Source: Flavobacterium sp. ACN6
Lineage (GTDB): Bacteria > Bacteroidota > Bacteroidia > Flavobacteriales > Flavobacteriaceae
Direction: 5' to 3'
Length of the DNA stretch: 64,000 nt
Assembly (NCBI RefSeq): GCF_002304005.1
Contig: NZ_MRCQ01000002.1
Coordinates: 372,001 to 436,000 of the forward strand
A program made the position numbers and the translations under genes. Below are positions 1 through 9,707 of this stretch, piece by piece. Below the pieces are notes generated by a model. The model made no database searches, was not told where the DNA came from, and saw nothing but the letters and a program-made list of their open reading frames with translations. Within the stretch, counting starts at the first letter, position 1. Each line of letters starts with the position of its first letter.

Positions 1-32
1 CAGGCTTTTTTTATAAAGCGAGAGAATATATT

Positions 33-998
33 TTATTTGTCTTTATTATACTTCCTTAAATATTCACGAACTTTAAGTCCTGAATCTTTTAAATCTTCGT
101 CTTTCCATTTTCCTTCCGATTTAGCCGATTTTTTTAACATCGAACAAGTTTCGTCTTTATCTGACACAGACCATGTAATCCAGCTTATTTTTCTATCTTC
201 CATCCAATCAATATATTCCTGCCAAGCCTGATAATTTAGAGGTCCGTCTCCAGAAGCTTCCATACCAGCAGACTCCGAAACGAAAACAGGCAGACCACTT
301 TTAATTGCTGCATCCGTTCTATCTCTTAATTCTTTTCCGTGTGTAGCGGCGTAAAAATGCATCGTATACATTATATTAGTATAGCCTACTATAGGATCTT
401 CTGCAGGAAGATTAATATCCTGATCCCAGCGCGGACAGCCAACCAAAATAATATTGTTTGGATCGTTCTCTCGGATTACTCGAATTATTTCTTCGGAATA
501 ACTTTTAACTTCCCACCAGGTTTCATAATCTGGTTCATTAAACACCTCATATATAATGTTAGGATACTTGGCATATTTTTTTGACATCTCTGCAAAGAAT
601 TCTTTTGCTTCTTTCAGATTTACATTATGACTGTGCCAATCTATAATTACATAGATATCTGATTTTATAGCACCATTTACAACGGCTTCTATTTTCTCTT
701 TAGAAAACTGCGGATTTTTTATATACGAAAGATCTCCGAGTTCTATTCCCATTGCGGCACGAACTATATTACAATTGAAATCTTTTTTTAGCCAGCTTAC
801 TGCTTTTTCATTATAAAATCTTGGCCATAAGCTATGCCAGCCAAAACTCAATCCGCGGAGGACGATCGGATTGTTATTTTTATCTACGAGCTGTGTTCCC
901 TGTACACTTAACTGTCCGTGCTTTTTTACGAATTGTGCGTTTGAAATCGTAACAAACATTACAAGAAATAAAACTAAATACCAAAGCTTCGATTTCAT
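33..998 (-). CDS. GH5-family endo-beta-glycanase (cellulase/mannanase type), secreted
   Basis: This is a 321-residue single-domain secreted glycoside hydrolase with an N-terminal signal peptide (residues 1-21, ending SNAQ). The GH5 signatures are visible: the strand ending in VFNEP puts the acid/base at Glu155, and the VFVSES strand puts the nucleophile at Glu242. The start LRGLSFGWHSLWP and the order of motifs most resemble GH5 subfamily 2 (endoglucanase-like). In this locus it probably cuts beta-1,4 linkages in glucomannan or mannan; glucan specificity cannot be excluded. It is the last gene of the susC operon, with only 10 bases between it and the GH27 gene upstream. The subfamily call is by eye; the GH5 call is firm. 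Confidence 0.88.
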   Translation of the reverse strand: MKSKLWYLVLFLVMFVTISNAQFVKKHGQLSVQGTQLVDKNNNPIVLRGLSFGWHSLWPRFYNEKAVSWLKKDFNCNIVRAAMGIELGDLSYIKNPQFSKEKIEAVVNGAIKSDIYVIIDWHSHNVNLKEAKEFFAEMSKKYAKYPNIIYEVFNEPDYETWWEVKSYSEEIIRVIRENDPNNIILVGCPRWDQDINLPAEDPIVGYTNIMYTMHFYAATHGKELRDRTDAAIKSGLPVFVSESAGMEASGDGPLNYQAWQEYIDWMEDRKISWITWSVSDKDETCSMLKKSAKSEGKWKDEDLKDSGLKVREYLRKYNKDK

Positions 999-1008
999 AT
1001 ATTATTTT

Positions 1009-2241
1009 TTAAGGATTTAGTTTTAAGGTAATAACATCATGCGAAGCGATTGCAGCGCTAAATGCTTTCTTGGTATTTCCCGCTTCTTTGTTTTTCCAAA
1101 GATCCTTTATTTTGAAGTCTCCTTTAGAGAAATCAGCTTCATATCCGAAATCCGAATCTTTGAAATTATTTTTCTTCCAATCAAAATTAACTTTTTTTGC
1201 AGATTCAGTTCTATTGATAAAACTAACTGCCCAGGCTCCGTCAGATAGTGGTTTTACCCAAACTTCTACTCCATCTAAAACGGCATATTTAAATCCTTGA
1301 ATTCCTAGTTTATCTTGATTTACAGCTAGTAATTCTTTATTCGTTAAAATGGCCAGTGTTTCTTTAGACATTTTTCTATAATCATTTCCTGTAAACAAAG
1401 GCGAAGCCAGCATGCACCACATTGCAAAATGCGTTTTATCTTCGGTATCATTCATTTCGTTCCCCACTTCCATCATATCAAAATCATTCCAATGATCTGG
1501 ACCAGAATATTTACGAATATCTTTTCGCATATCGGCGATTTTCATGAATCCCCAAGACGACCAGTTTTCAGGATGTTTGAATTCGCAGTCGAAACAAGGA
1601 TAAATATCTCCCGAAATTCTCCAAAGATTTCCAATTGGTTTTCCCCATTCCCACGGCTGGTTATCTCCCCATTCGCAAAGACTGAAAACAATTGGTCTGC
1701 CGGCAGTTTTTAAAGCATTACTCATAGTTGTATAGGCTTCTTTAGCAGTGATTCCCTCTGTATTACACCAGTCGTATTTTAGAAAATCTATTCCGAGTTT
1801 GGCATAAAATCTCGCATCTTGATATTCATATCCTCTTGTTCCAGGATAACCTGCACAAGTTTTGGTTCCAGCACAATTGTACAATCCGAATTTTAAACCT
1901 TTACTGTGCACATAATCAATAACCGATTTCATTCCGCTGGGAAATTTTGCCGGATCTGGTACTAAATCGCCATTTGCATCACGTTCGTGCGTCATCCAAC
2001 CATCATCTAATACAATATAATTGTAACCCGCAGCCGCTAAACCTGAAGAAACCATTATATCTGCCGTTTCTTTTACTAGTTTTTCGTCGATATTGGTTGC
2101 AAAAGTATTCCATGAATTCCAGCCCATCGGCGGTGTCATAGCCAGTCCATCAAATTTTCCGCCCTGCTGTTTATGAGTATTTCCCTGACTGAAACCCATA
2201 CTGGTTATACTAAAAGCAAGTAGTAAAGCAATTTTTTTCAT
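1009..2241 (-). CDS. GH27 alpha-galactosidase
   Basis: This 410-residue protein is a retaining alpha-galactosidase of clan GH-D, expected to remove alpha-1,6-galactose side chains from galactomannan oligosaccharides. A signal peptide (about residues 1-19, ending GFSQ) indicates export, probably to the periplasm. The family start TPPMGWNSWN is at residues 36-45. The nucleophile is Asp157 in FLKYDWC and the acid/base is Asp212 in LWRISGDI. A C-terminal antiparallel beta domain follows from about residue 315. The length is normal for the family. It is the fourth gene of the susC operon, and its presence is the main sign that the substrate carries galactose. Alpha-N-acetylgalactosaminidase is a possible but less likely alternative. 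Confidence 0.94.
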   Translation of the reverse strand: MKKIALLLAFSITSMGFSQGNTHKQQGGKFDGLAMTPPMGWNSWNTFATNIDEKLVKETADIMVSSGLAAAGYNYIVLDDGWMTHERDANGDLVPDPAKFPSGMKSVIDYVHSKGLKFGLYNCAGTKTCAGYPGTRGYEYQDARFYAKLGIDFLKYDWCNTEGITAKEAYTTMSNALKTAGRPIVFSLCEWGDNQPWEWGKPIGNLWRISGDIYPCFDCEFKHPENWSSWGFMKIADMRKDIRKYSGPDHWNDFDMMEVGNEMNDTEDKTHFAMWCMLASPLFTGNDYRKMSKETLAILTNKELLAVNQDKLGIQGFKYAVLDGVEVWVKPLSDGAWAVSFINRTESAKKVNFDWKKNNFKDSDFGYEADFSKGDFKIKDLWKNKEAGNTKKAFSAAIASHDVITLKLNP

Positions 2242-2330
2242 CCAAAATATATTTAAAAGATATTACAAAAAAGATATTCCCTAATTTTTCAATTAGGGAA
2301 TATCTCAAACTAACTCAAAAAACAAAATGT

Positions 2331-3386
2331 TTATTTTAATACAAATCCTATATCATCAAACAACACCGTATTACCGCCGTCACTATTTGATTCTTGGAAT
2401 GTAAGCATTGTAACACTTGAAGGATTCCCTAATTTATCTAGTGGAATTTCCATATAAACCCAAGTCGTTGTAACTGGAATTACATAGTTTGGCCCTCCAT
2501 TTACACTAAAGTTTACCTGACCATTTTTACTTCCTTTTACTGCCATTCTTAATGCTTTGTATGGCGTCATATCAAAATTAAAGCCCCAGTTTCCTCCGTC
2601 CCAAGCGCTAAATTCCCACTGCCAAGATTTTTCGCCTTGATAAGAATCTCCGCCAAAATCAAAATTAACTCCTTTACCAGCCCAAGGTCCGCCCCATTGC
2701 ATTTCGTATAATTTATCATCATACAATGCTGTACCAATTGCTTCTTTTGAAACGGCTGTTCCAGAAATATTTGTTACTGCCAGATATCTATGATTCGCAT
2801 TAGCAGGGATTTTTACCACTACCTGCTCTAATGTTGAAGAAATTACTTGAACAGGAACTGCAGGTTGTGTTGGAGTTTCGGCTAGTGTAACAATAGGATC
2901 TAGAAAATATTTACCTTTTATAGTTACTTCGTCACCTTCTTCACAGTTTATAAAATTAAAACCACTAAATGTTGGTACTGGAGGAGCAACTTGTAAGTCA
3001 AACTCTGCTGTACCTTTTCCTGTTACCACTCTTAATTTATTTGGTACATCTGCAAATGGTGTAGCTTCATCTACCAAAATAATTATATCTGTATCTGTTA
3101 CAAATGTTGGCCTAAAATAGGTGTCAAAATCATTAAAATACACTTTTGTAGTCGTCAAAAGTCCTTTTCCGTGAATGATATAATAGTTTTTTGGATCTAC
3201 TAGTGTTACGGGAACCAATGGCTTAACAGTGCCGTCAAGATTATAGCCAGAAGGCATTACAGATTCTATTACAGGTCCTCCGCTGTACGCTTCGGCGCTA
3301 TCATCGCTAGAGCATGATGTAAAAAGCAATAAAGAAATTATTAATGCCAGACATGCTGCTAATGAAACAATTTTTAAATTTTTCAT
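2331..3386 (-). CDS. Surface glycan-binding lipoprotein with IPT/TIG domains (SGBP type)
   Basis: This 351-residue lipoprotein has a lipobox (LLFTSC, Cys25) followed by Ser-Ser-Asp-Asp, a pattern used in Bacteroidota for surface lipoproteins. Two immunoglobulin-like IPT/TIG modules seem to span about residues 38-220. The C-terminal 130 residues are rich in Trp and Gly (WGGPWAGKG, WQWEFSAWDGGNWG) and look like the glycan-binding domain of SGBP-B proteins. No catalytic residues are apparent. Its place directly after susD, where SusE/F-like proteins are usually encoded, supports a role in holding mannan at the surface for SusCD. Ligand specificity is inferred from the neighbours only. Confidence 0.85.
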   Translation of the reverse strand: MKNLKIVSLAACLALIISLLLFTSCSSDDSAEAYSGGPVIESVMPSGYNLDGTVKPLVPVTLVDPKNYYIIHGKGLLTTTKVYFNDFDTYFRPTFVTDTDIIILVDEATPFADVPNKLRVVTGKGTAEFDLQVAPPVPTFSGFNFINCEEGDEVTIKGKYFLDPIVTLAETPTQPAVPVQVISSTLEQVVVKIPANANHRYLAVTNISGTAVSKEAIGTALYDDKLYEMQWGGPWAGKGVNFDFGGDSYQGEKSWQWEFSAWDGGNWGFNFDMTPYKALRMAVKGSKNGQVNFSVNGGPNYVIPVTTTWVYMEIPLDKLGNPSSVTMLTFQESNSDGGNTVLFDDIGFVLK

Positions 3387-3403
3387 GTTGTATATTTTTA
3401 AAA

Positions 3404-5002
3404 TTATTTAAAAGTATATGGTACTACTTCTGTCAATTTTGGATTTTTTGTCAAGTCATCTGCTGGATAAGGAAGTAAAAGATTTGTTGCTGAAATTGTA
3501 ATATGTTTTTCAACTTCTCTGTTCCCTCTATTTTGTGCTTCTAGAATCGCTTTTGCTTTTTCAAAAGGCAAACGGCCCAAATCAAAATAATAATCTCCTT
3601 CGCACGCTAACTCTGCACGTCTTTCTTTAAAAATATCATCAAATGTTATTACTGATTTTGGTGCTAATCCTGCTCTTCTGCGAACTGCATTATACGATTG
3701 AAGCGCTTGTGCATCTGAAGTACTTCCTGTTTGTCCGCCTAAAATAGCTTCTGCGTGGATTAACAGCAATTCTGCATAACGCATCATATAACTGTTCATA
3801 CTGCTTTCTCCATTATTTACCGGATTAAATGCTCCTGTTATTGGAAGATTTTCTTTTCCGATTACATATTTTTTCAATCCAGCACCAGATTTTTGTGCTT
3901 CGTATTCAATTTCAAAAGTGTATCCTAAAATTTTTGGCGCACCTAAATCAAGTGTTTTTGCATATGTTAGGTTTGGATAAAAATCTCCAGGAAGCATAAA
4001 AGTTTCAATTCTTCTTCTGTCCCCGTTTTCAAAAACATTTTTAATTAAATCTTGAGATGGAGCAATCTGTCCAGAATAAGTAGTTTCAACCAATCTGTTT
4101 TCTGGAGCAAATAATGTATTGGTAAAATTACCATCAAAATAGCCTCCAGTTCCTGTCCACTGCCAAGCAAAAATAGATTCCTCGTTATTGTTGTTTTTTT
4201 GTAAAAACAAATCAGCGAAAGATTTTGCAGGTAATTGCTCTCCTCCTAATAATTTAAACTCGCCGCTATTGATAACTTCCTGAGCCATTTGTCTCGCCAG
4301 ATCATATTTCTTTTGATATAAATAAACTTTTGCCAGCATCGCTTTTGCAGAACCGCTTGATACGTGAGCATTTGAAGCATAATCTGAACCTCTGTTTTTT
4401 GTTCTTAAATTAGCTATCGCGAATTTTAAATCATTTTCTATGAATTTGTAAACATCTTCAGTTGGGTTACTTGGAATGACAAAGTTTTTAGAATAGTCTG
4501 CGTTATTTTCGATAATAGGCACATTTCCCCATAATCTCACCAAAAAGAAATAAGAAAACGCTCTAATAAAATGACATTCTCCTAATGTATTATTCAAAGC
4601 TTCTTTACTCACATTTGGTCCAACACTCTGTGGCAGATTGCTGATGTAAGCATTAGAATTTGCAATAGCACCAAAACAAGATCTCCAAGAATCAGAAATA
4701 TATCGTGATGTATTAGTGAAACTCAAATCTGTAAAATCACCAAAATCGTTATATATATCAGCATACATATTACCCGAAATTACATCGGTAATACCATAAA
4801 AACCTTCTTTATTCATATTAAACCAAACTAAACCATAAAGTCCGTTTGTTGCATTGTCTAATTTTTCATCAGAATCATAATAGCTTCCTATTGTAGGGTT
4901 TCCTTCTGCAGGAACATCTATAAAATCTTGAGAGCAAGAGGATGAGAACAACATCAATAACGCCATAAAACCTACGCTGCCTCTTTTATATATATTTTTC
5001 AT
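3404..5002 (-). CDS. SusD/RagB-family outer-membrane glycan-binding lipoprotein
   Basis: This 532-residue lipoprotein (lipobox FSSSC, Cys23) has the SusD layout. The N-terminal region contains the typical ATNGLYGLVWFNMN segment. Helical TPR-like elements follow (SGSAKAMLAKVYLYQKKYDLARQMAQEVI, read as separate motifs around residues 215-245). The C-terminal region has the family motif RYAELLLIHAEAIL, then FKERRAELACEG. It should form the lid on the SusC barrel and bind the oligosaccharide to be imported. It starts 11 bases downstream of susC, so the two are co-transcribed. The ligand, presumably a manno-oligosaccharide, is inferred from the enzymes around it. Confidence 0.96.
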   Translation of the reverse strand: MKNIYKRGSVGFMALLMLFSSSCSQDFIDVPAEGNPTIGSYYDSDEKLDNATNGLYGLVWFNMNKEGFYGITDVISGNMYADIYNDFGDFTDLSFTNTSRYISDSWRSCFGAIANSNAYISNLPQSVGPNVSKEALNNTLGECHFIRAFSYFFLVRLWGNVPIIENNADYSKNFVIPSNPTEDVYKFIENDLKFAIANLRTKNRGSDYASNAHVSSGSAKAMLAKVYLYQKKYDLARQMAQEVINSGEFKLLGGEQLPAKSFADLFLQKNNNNEESIFAWQWTGTGGYFDGNFTNTLFAPENRLVETTYSGQIAPSQDLIKNVFENGDRRRIETFMLPGDFYPNLTYAKTLDLGAPKILGYTFEIEYEAQKSGAGLKKYVIGKENLPITGAFNPVNNGESSMNSYMMRYAELLLIHAEAILGGQTGSTSDAQALQSYNAVRRRAGLAPKSVITFDDIFKERRAELACEGDYYFDLGRLPFEKAKAILEAQNRGNREVEKHITISATNLLLPYPADDLTKNPKLTEVVPYTFK

Positions 5003-5013
5003 ATTATTTTTTA

Positions 5014-8000
5014 TTAAAATTCAACATTAAAACCAAAAGAAATTAGTCTTGGCACCGGATAACGACCGTTATCAATTCCTGACATTAATGCATCTTGATT
5101 ATAAGAACCTACCTCAGGATCATATCCTGTATATTTCGTAAAAGTGAATAAGTTTTGTCCAGAAGCATAAATTCTCAATCTTGTTAATTTGATTTTCGAA
5201 ATAATATCCACTGGTAAAGAATATCCTAAAGTTACATTCTGAACTCTTAAATAAGAACCATTTTCAATCATGCGGGTAGAAACTGCATTATTAATATGAT
5301 CGTAACTAGAAGGTGTTGGCAGAGAACCATCTAAATTATTAGCTGAGTAAAAATCAGCTGCTTCTGTTAAATAGTTCGTTCCTAAATTACTATTCATTGT
5401 TCCAGATGCGCGAGTTAAATTCATTAACTTATTTCCTGCAGTTCCTTGAAGAAAAATAGATAAATCGACATTTTTATATTTAAAGTTATTCGTAAAACCA
5501 TAAGTAAATTTCGGATTTGGATTTCCAATATTCGTTAAATCACTTTGATCGATTTTACCATCATTATTTAAATCTTTATAAATAACATCTCCTTTTACAA
5601 AATTCGGCAACAATGAATTTGTTCCGTTTTTCAACACAACTCTGTTTCCTGCGCCATCAACGTGTCCGTATGTCAATAGATCTTCATCTGTTCTGTAAAT
5701 CCCTACAGCCTCATATCCTAAAAACGAACCTATTGGCAGACCTTCTTGTGTTCTTGAAACACTAACAGTGTTGTAAGAAAGCGTACCTGTTGTTTTTATA
5801 ATATTTAACCCAGCCATATCTGTTACTTTATTTTCATATTTAGTGAAGTTCAGACTAGAATCCCATGAGAAGTTTTCTGTGAATTTATTGCTGTAACCAA
5901 GCGTAACCTCAATACCTTTATTTTCCATGCTTCCAAGGTTAAAATACGGAGGATTTACACCACCTTCATAATCACCGCCTCCAGAAAGATAGTTTGGCAA
6001 CGGAACTTGGTATAAGAAATTTTTAGACACTTTTTTATACACATCTATAGAAGCATTAAATTTAGATTGAAACAAATTAAAATCTAAACCTAAGTTCGTT
6101 TGATCCTGAGTTTCCCATTTCAAATCTTTGTTTGGAGTATTTGAAGGAAGATAAGAAGTTCCCATAGAACTCACCACTACGTGCAGATTAGAATCGTATA
6201 AATTATTCCCAATCTGATTGTTTCCTGTTTGTCCCCAGCCAAATCTCAATTTAATACCATCAATATACTTTTTTGTTCCTTCCATAAAAGATTCATTCGA
6301 AAGTTTCCAAGATCCACCAACAGAACTAAAAACGCCCCATTTATTTCCAATGAAAAATTTAGAAGAACCATCTGTTCTTATTGCGGCCGAAACACCATAT
6401 TTATCTCCATAATCATAAACTACCCTTCCTAAATAAGAAGCTAAAGTTTGTGTTCCTGCATATGTACTTTTAAGTTCTGCTTTTGTCAAATCTGATCCCG
6501 CAAGGGTTTGATCACTATTATCTTTATAACCATTACCAATCATAGAATATCCTTCCCAGTGCGATCTATTAGATTCTTGTACTGCCAAAACTGTAAAACT
6601 ATGTTTGTCTATAGTTTTTCTATAAGTAAGCATGTTTTTTAAGTTCCATGAATTACCAGACGACGGATTATAATAAAGGTTAGCAAAACTCTTTACAGCA
6701 TTTCCTAAAGAATACATAGGATCAAATCGCTGTCCTAAATTGTCATAAATATATCCACCCGCTTCAAAACGGTATTCTAAACCTTTAAGAATATCTACTT
6801 GCGTATAAAAACTTCCAGAATAATTTTTTCTTACCAATGTATTAGAACCTAATAAAGAAGTTGCAACTGGATTAACAAATGAAAGACCACTTGTAGGACC
6901 AGCAAATGCGCCATCTAATTCTCTTACTGCCACATCTGGAGTAGCCAGTAAAGACGTACCTACAACACCATTAAATTGTCCGTTTAGTGTAAGTTTTTCA
7001 TCTGTAATTGCCCCACTTACGTTAATACCAACTTTAATAAAACTATTTACTTTTGCATCAATATTAGCTCTTACATTGTATCTTTTGAAACCAGATTCGA
7101 TAACAATACCTTCTTGATTTAAAAGACCTCCAGAGATATAATAGCTAATTCCTTCTTTTCCACCAGAAAAAGACAACTGATTAGAGGTCATAATTCCTGT
7201 TTCATAAATAGCATCCTGCCAGTCTGTACCTTTTCCTAAAAGTTCTGGATGAGCAAATTCTGGACGTTTTGACGAAGGATCATAAACATCTGATAGCGCA
7301 TTTTGATGTGTTGCATATTGCTGCAAATCCATAGAATGCAGTTTCTTTGGCAAATTGCTAATAGAATAAGAATTTTCGAAAGATAATTTTCCTGTTCCTT
7401 TTTTACCAGATTTAGTAGTTACAATGATAACTCCATTCGCACCGCGAGAACCATAAATAGCAGTAGCAGAAGCGTCTTTTAAAATATCGATAGACTCAAT
7501 GTCATTCGGGTTAATAAGCGCCAGCGGACTTACAGTAATGTTTCCGTTGTTAGAAAAGTTAGAATCTCCAGCAGCATTTCTTCCTGAAGTAGACGAATTT
7601 CTAGCATCTCCAGAAATAGGCACACCATCAATTACATACAAAGGTTCGTTTGTACCTGTTAAAGAAGAAACCCCTCTAATTTTTACCGATACATTACTCC
7701 CCGGTTCACCAGAGTTACTATTTACGACTACCCCCGCAGCTTTTCCCTGCATCATTTGATCAAATGAAGCCACTTTTAGATTTTCGATATCTTTTGAGCC
7801 AATACTAGAAATAGCACTATTAATATCTTTTCTCTTTTGAGTACCGTAACCAATTACAACTACATCTTTTAGATCTTCTGCATTTGATTTTAAAATTACA
7901 TTAATAGTCGATTTACCATCTACGGCAACCTTCTGAGTAGTAAAGCCGATGAAAGAGAATAATAAAGTTGAATTTGCTGGAACATCGATAGAATATTTAC

Positions 8001-8205
8001 CGTCAAAATCTGTGGAAACAGTTGCCTTAGAACCCGCAACTGATACATTTGCTCCCGGAATAGATAATCCCTTTTCATCAGATACCGTTCCTGAAACCTT
8101 TACCTGAGCCGTAACAAAATTACAGGTCAATAACAAAAATAATATCAGAGGAACTGCTGTGTGGTCAGCCTTCCAATGAATGAAGCTAGTCATTAGTTTT
8201 TTCAT
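5014..8205 (-). CDS. SusC/RagA-family TonB-linked outer-membrane transporter
   Basis: This 1063-residue TonB-dependent receptor of the SusC type imports oligosaccharides across the outer membrane with SusD. The signal peptide runs to about residue 34 (NFVTAQ) after an unusually long hydrophilic n-region of about 18 residues. A carboxypeptidase-regulatory-like beta domain follows (about 36-112, VKVSGTVSDEKGLSIPGANV as its start). Next are the TonB-box area DVVVIGYGTQ, the plug domain (about 120-245, with LYVIDGVPI and ATAIYGSRGANGVIIVTTK) and a 22-strand barrel ending in the aromatic-rich SFGFNVEF. The length is standard. It is the first gene of the minus-strand operon, and the upstream region carries a candidate promoter. 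Confidence 0.97.
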   Translation of the reverse strand: MKKLMTSFIHWKADHTAVPLILFLLLTCNFVTAQVKVSGTVSDEKGLSIPGANVSVAGSKATVSTDFDGKYSIDVPANSTLLFSFIGFTTQKVAVDGKSTINVILKSNAEDLKDVVVIGYGTQKRKDINSAISSIGSKDIENLKVASFDQMMQGKAAGVVVNSNSGEPGSNVSVKIRGVSSLTGTNEPLYVIDGVPISGDARNSSTSGRNAAGDSNFSNNGNITVSPLALINPNDIESIDILKDASATAIYGSRGANGVIIVTTKSGKKGTGKLSFENSYSISNLPKKLHSMDLQQYATHQNALSDVYDPSSKRPEFAHPELLGKGTDWQDAIYETGIMTSNQLSFSGGKEGISYYISGGLLNQEGIVIESGFKRYNVRANIDAKVNSFIKVGINVSGAITDEKLTLNGQFNGVVGTSLLATPDVAVRELDGAFAGPTSGLSFVNPVATSLLGSNTLVRKNYSGSFYTQVDILKGLEYRFEAGGYIYDNLGQRFDPMYSLGNAVKSFANLYYNPSSGNSWNLKNMLTYRKTIDKHSFTVLAVQESNRSHWEGYSMIGNGYKDNSDQTLAGSDLTKAELKSTYAGTQTLASYLGRVVYDYGDKYGVSAAIRTDGSSKFFIGNKWGVFSSVGGSWKLSNESFMEGTKKYIDGIKLRFGWGQTGNNQIGNNLYDSNLHVVVSSMGTSYLPSNTPNKDLKWETQDQTNLGLDFNLFQSKFNASIDVYKKVSKNFLYQVPLPNYLSGGGDYEGGVNPPYFNLGSMENKGIEVTLGYSNKFTENFSWDSSLNFTKYENKVTDMAGLNIIKTTGTLSYNTVSVSRTQEGLPIGSFLGYEAVGIYRTDEDLLTYGHVDGAGNRVVLKNGTNSLLPNFVKGDVIYKDLNNDGKIDQSDLTNIGNPNPKFTYGFTNNFKYKNVDLSIFLQGTAGNKLMNLTRASGTMNSNLGTNYLTEAADFYSANNLDGSLPTPSSYDHINNAVSTRMIENGSYLRVQNVTLGYSLPVDIISKIKLTRLRIYASGQNLFTFTKYTGYDPEVGSYNQDALMSGIDNGRYPVPRLISFGFNVEF

Positions 8206-8212
8206 AATAAGT

Positions 8213-8225
8213 GTTTGGTTAGTTT
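8213..8225 (-). promoter_or_regulatory. Leader motif AACTAACCAAA just upstream of susC
   Basis: Read on the minus strand, the bases directly before the susC start contain AAACTAACCAAAC. Similar CTAACTAACCA-type leaders precede the GH26 gene (9689-9700), the GH3 gene (22485-22500, minus strand) and the HGSNAT-like gene (43433-43447). No Shine-Dalgarno sequence is present in any of them, as expected for Bacteroidota. It may be a leader element or a by-product of AT-rich leader composition. The function is unknown. Confidence 0.35.
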
Positions 8226-8294
8226 AAATTTTTTATTGCTAATCTTAAGAGAGTAAAAAAAGCCTGGTATATTTTTTACTCTTAAAATATTTAA

Positions 8295-8356
8295 CAAATC
8301 TATAACAGAGAGAATTATCAAATCGATAATATTATATCATTTAATGATAATATTTT
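8295..8356 (-). promoter_or_regulatory. Candidate susC promoter and operator palindrome
   Basis: The 320-base gap between susC and the AraC gene has no coding potential. On the minus strand, TAGATTTG at 8302-8295 matches the Flavobacterium -7 consensus TAnnTTTG exactly. A TTG lies 16 bases upstream (8321-8319), slightly short of the usual 17-23 spacing. Immediately upstream of these boxes (8329-8353) is an imperfect palindrome of ATATTATATCAT and ATGATAATAT around TTA. That is a plausible place for the neighbouring AraC-type regulator to bind, but this is inference. The rest of the gap (8357-8525) is plain A/T-rich sequence. Confidence 0.4.
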
Positions 8357-8525
8357 TACTTTAAGCGTTTAAAAAAACACATATGAAAATAAAACCATGT
8401 AAATTTTAAATTATTCGCAATGACAATCCTCAAAATGAACCAAACACCAACATAAAAATCAAAAAAAACGCCAAAATCAAACGTTTTCGTTAAAAATAAT
8501 ATTTATAGGTGATAAAAAAGTATCA

Positions 8526-9404
8526 CTACAAAATACGTTTCAAGCCAGAAAAATCTTCTCTGTATTGACTAGGCGTACAATTTTTTGTCGCTTTAAAACT
8601 GCGATTAAAATTGGCAATATTATTAAACCCAGATTTAAATGCAACCTCAGAAACACTCATATCCTTCTCTACAAGCCAGCGCGCCGCATAACCAATTCGG
8701 ATATCATTTATATAATTAACAAACGTTTTACCAGTACGTTTTTTAATAAATCTATTAAAAGAAATAATAGACATACTCGCCACATTTGCAACATCCTCTA
8801 AAGTAATTTTTTCAGCAAAATGTTTCTGCACATATTCATAAACCAATTTCATTTTATCATAATCATCAAAAGTATCATAGTCAACTGTATAAGTCGAAAG
8901 AAGACGCTGATTTCTGGAATTGGCCAAATCATATAATAAGGAAGTAATTTCCAAAAAATAGTCCATGCCGTCTAATTTAGAAAGCTTTACAAGTCTTGGC
9001 GTTAATTCTTCAGCCGTTTTTTTTGAAAAAAGAATTCCATGAATCGATCTATTAAACATATCACGTATCGGATTCATAATTCGTCTGGACAATAAAGACT
9101 CATGAAATAAATCATTATGAAACTGAATTGTTATTTCATGAATTTTTTTACTTGTACATTTACTCAATTCCCAGCCGTGATATAAATTGGGACCAATCAA
9201 AACCAGCTCGACATTATCTATTTCCTCAATATTATCGCCAACAACTCTTTTTACACCTTTTCCATTTAAAATAAAATTGATCTCAAACTCTGGATGATAA
9301 TGAACAGGAAAATCAAAACTATCTTTTACTCGATCGAAAACCAAAAAACTATCACTCGCAGCTAATGGCGCAATTTCTCTATAAAAATTTTTTGTCGTAC
9401 CCAT
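8526..9404 (-). CDS. AraC-family transcriptional regulator (cupin plus HTH)
   Basis: This 292-residue regulator has an N-terminal cupin-like sensor. The PVHYHPEFEINFILNGKG stretch at about residues 33-50 is the typical metal- or sugar-binding start. The C-terminal double helix-turn-helix is at about residues 190-287 (ITLEDVANVASMSIISFNRF, and SVSEVAFKSGFNNIANFNRSFK with TPSQYR). It lies between the susC operon and the divergent GH26 operon, so it is the obvious candidate regulator of both. Many Bacteroides PULs use hybrid two-component or ECF regulators instead, so a cytoplasmic AraC sensor suggests the inducer is an intracellular product such as mannobiose or mannosyl-glucose. That inducer is my inference. 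Confidence 0.93.
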   Translation of the reverse strand: MGTTKNFYREIAPLAASDSFLVFDRVKDSFDFPVHYHPEFEINFILNGKGVKRVVGDNIEEIDNVELVLIGPNLYHGWELSKCTSKKIHEITIQFHNDLFHESLLSRRIMNPIRDMFNRSIHGILFSKKTAEELTPRLVKLSKLDGMDYFLEITSLLYDLANSRNQRLLSTYTVDYDTFDDYDKMKLVYEYVQKHFAEKITLEDVANVASMSIISFNRFIKKRTGKTFVNYINDIRIGYAARWLVEKDMSVSEVAFKSGFNNIANFNRSFKATKNCTPSQYREDFSGLKRIL

Positions 9405-9707
9405 GTTGAAAATTATATCAGTAACTTAATATTTTGTTTTTTGACTGCAATAATATGATATATAATTGATAAAATAATATTAATTAGACGATATTCATCC
9501 GTTTATCTTTGAAAAAACAAATTATCATTTCTTTAAAAAGAACATTAATAATAAACATTAATCATTTTTAATTGAATAACTTTTTATAGTTTTAATAATT
9601 TTAACAATAATTTCGTAATGATTTTTCGAACAATAAAATAACATGTTTTTAAATCGTAATCTATTGTTTATTTTACTTTTAGCAAAAAACTAACTAACCA
9701 TTTCGTA
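9405..9707. promoter_or_regulatory. Divergent control region between the AraC and GH26 genes
   Basis: This 303-base non-coding stretch is very A/T-rich. On the plus strand, TATCTTTG (9504-9511) is an exact match to the flavobacterial -7 element TAnnTTTG; the nearest TTG upstream (9476-9478) is 25 bases away, longer than ideal. A second weaker match, TACTTTTA, lies at 9674-9681. The 12-base sequence ATTTCGTAATGA occurs twice, at 9610-9621 and overlapping the GH26 start codon at 9700-9711. The leader motif AACTAACTAACCA lies at 9688-9700. I see no RNA gene or small ORF here. Confidence 0.4.
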
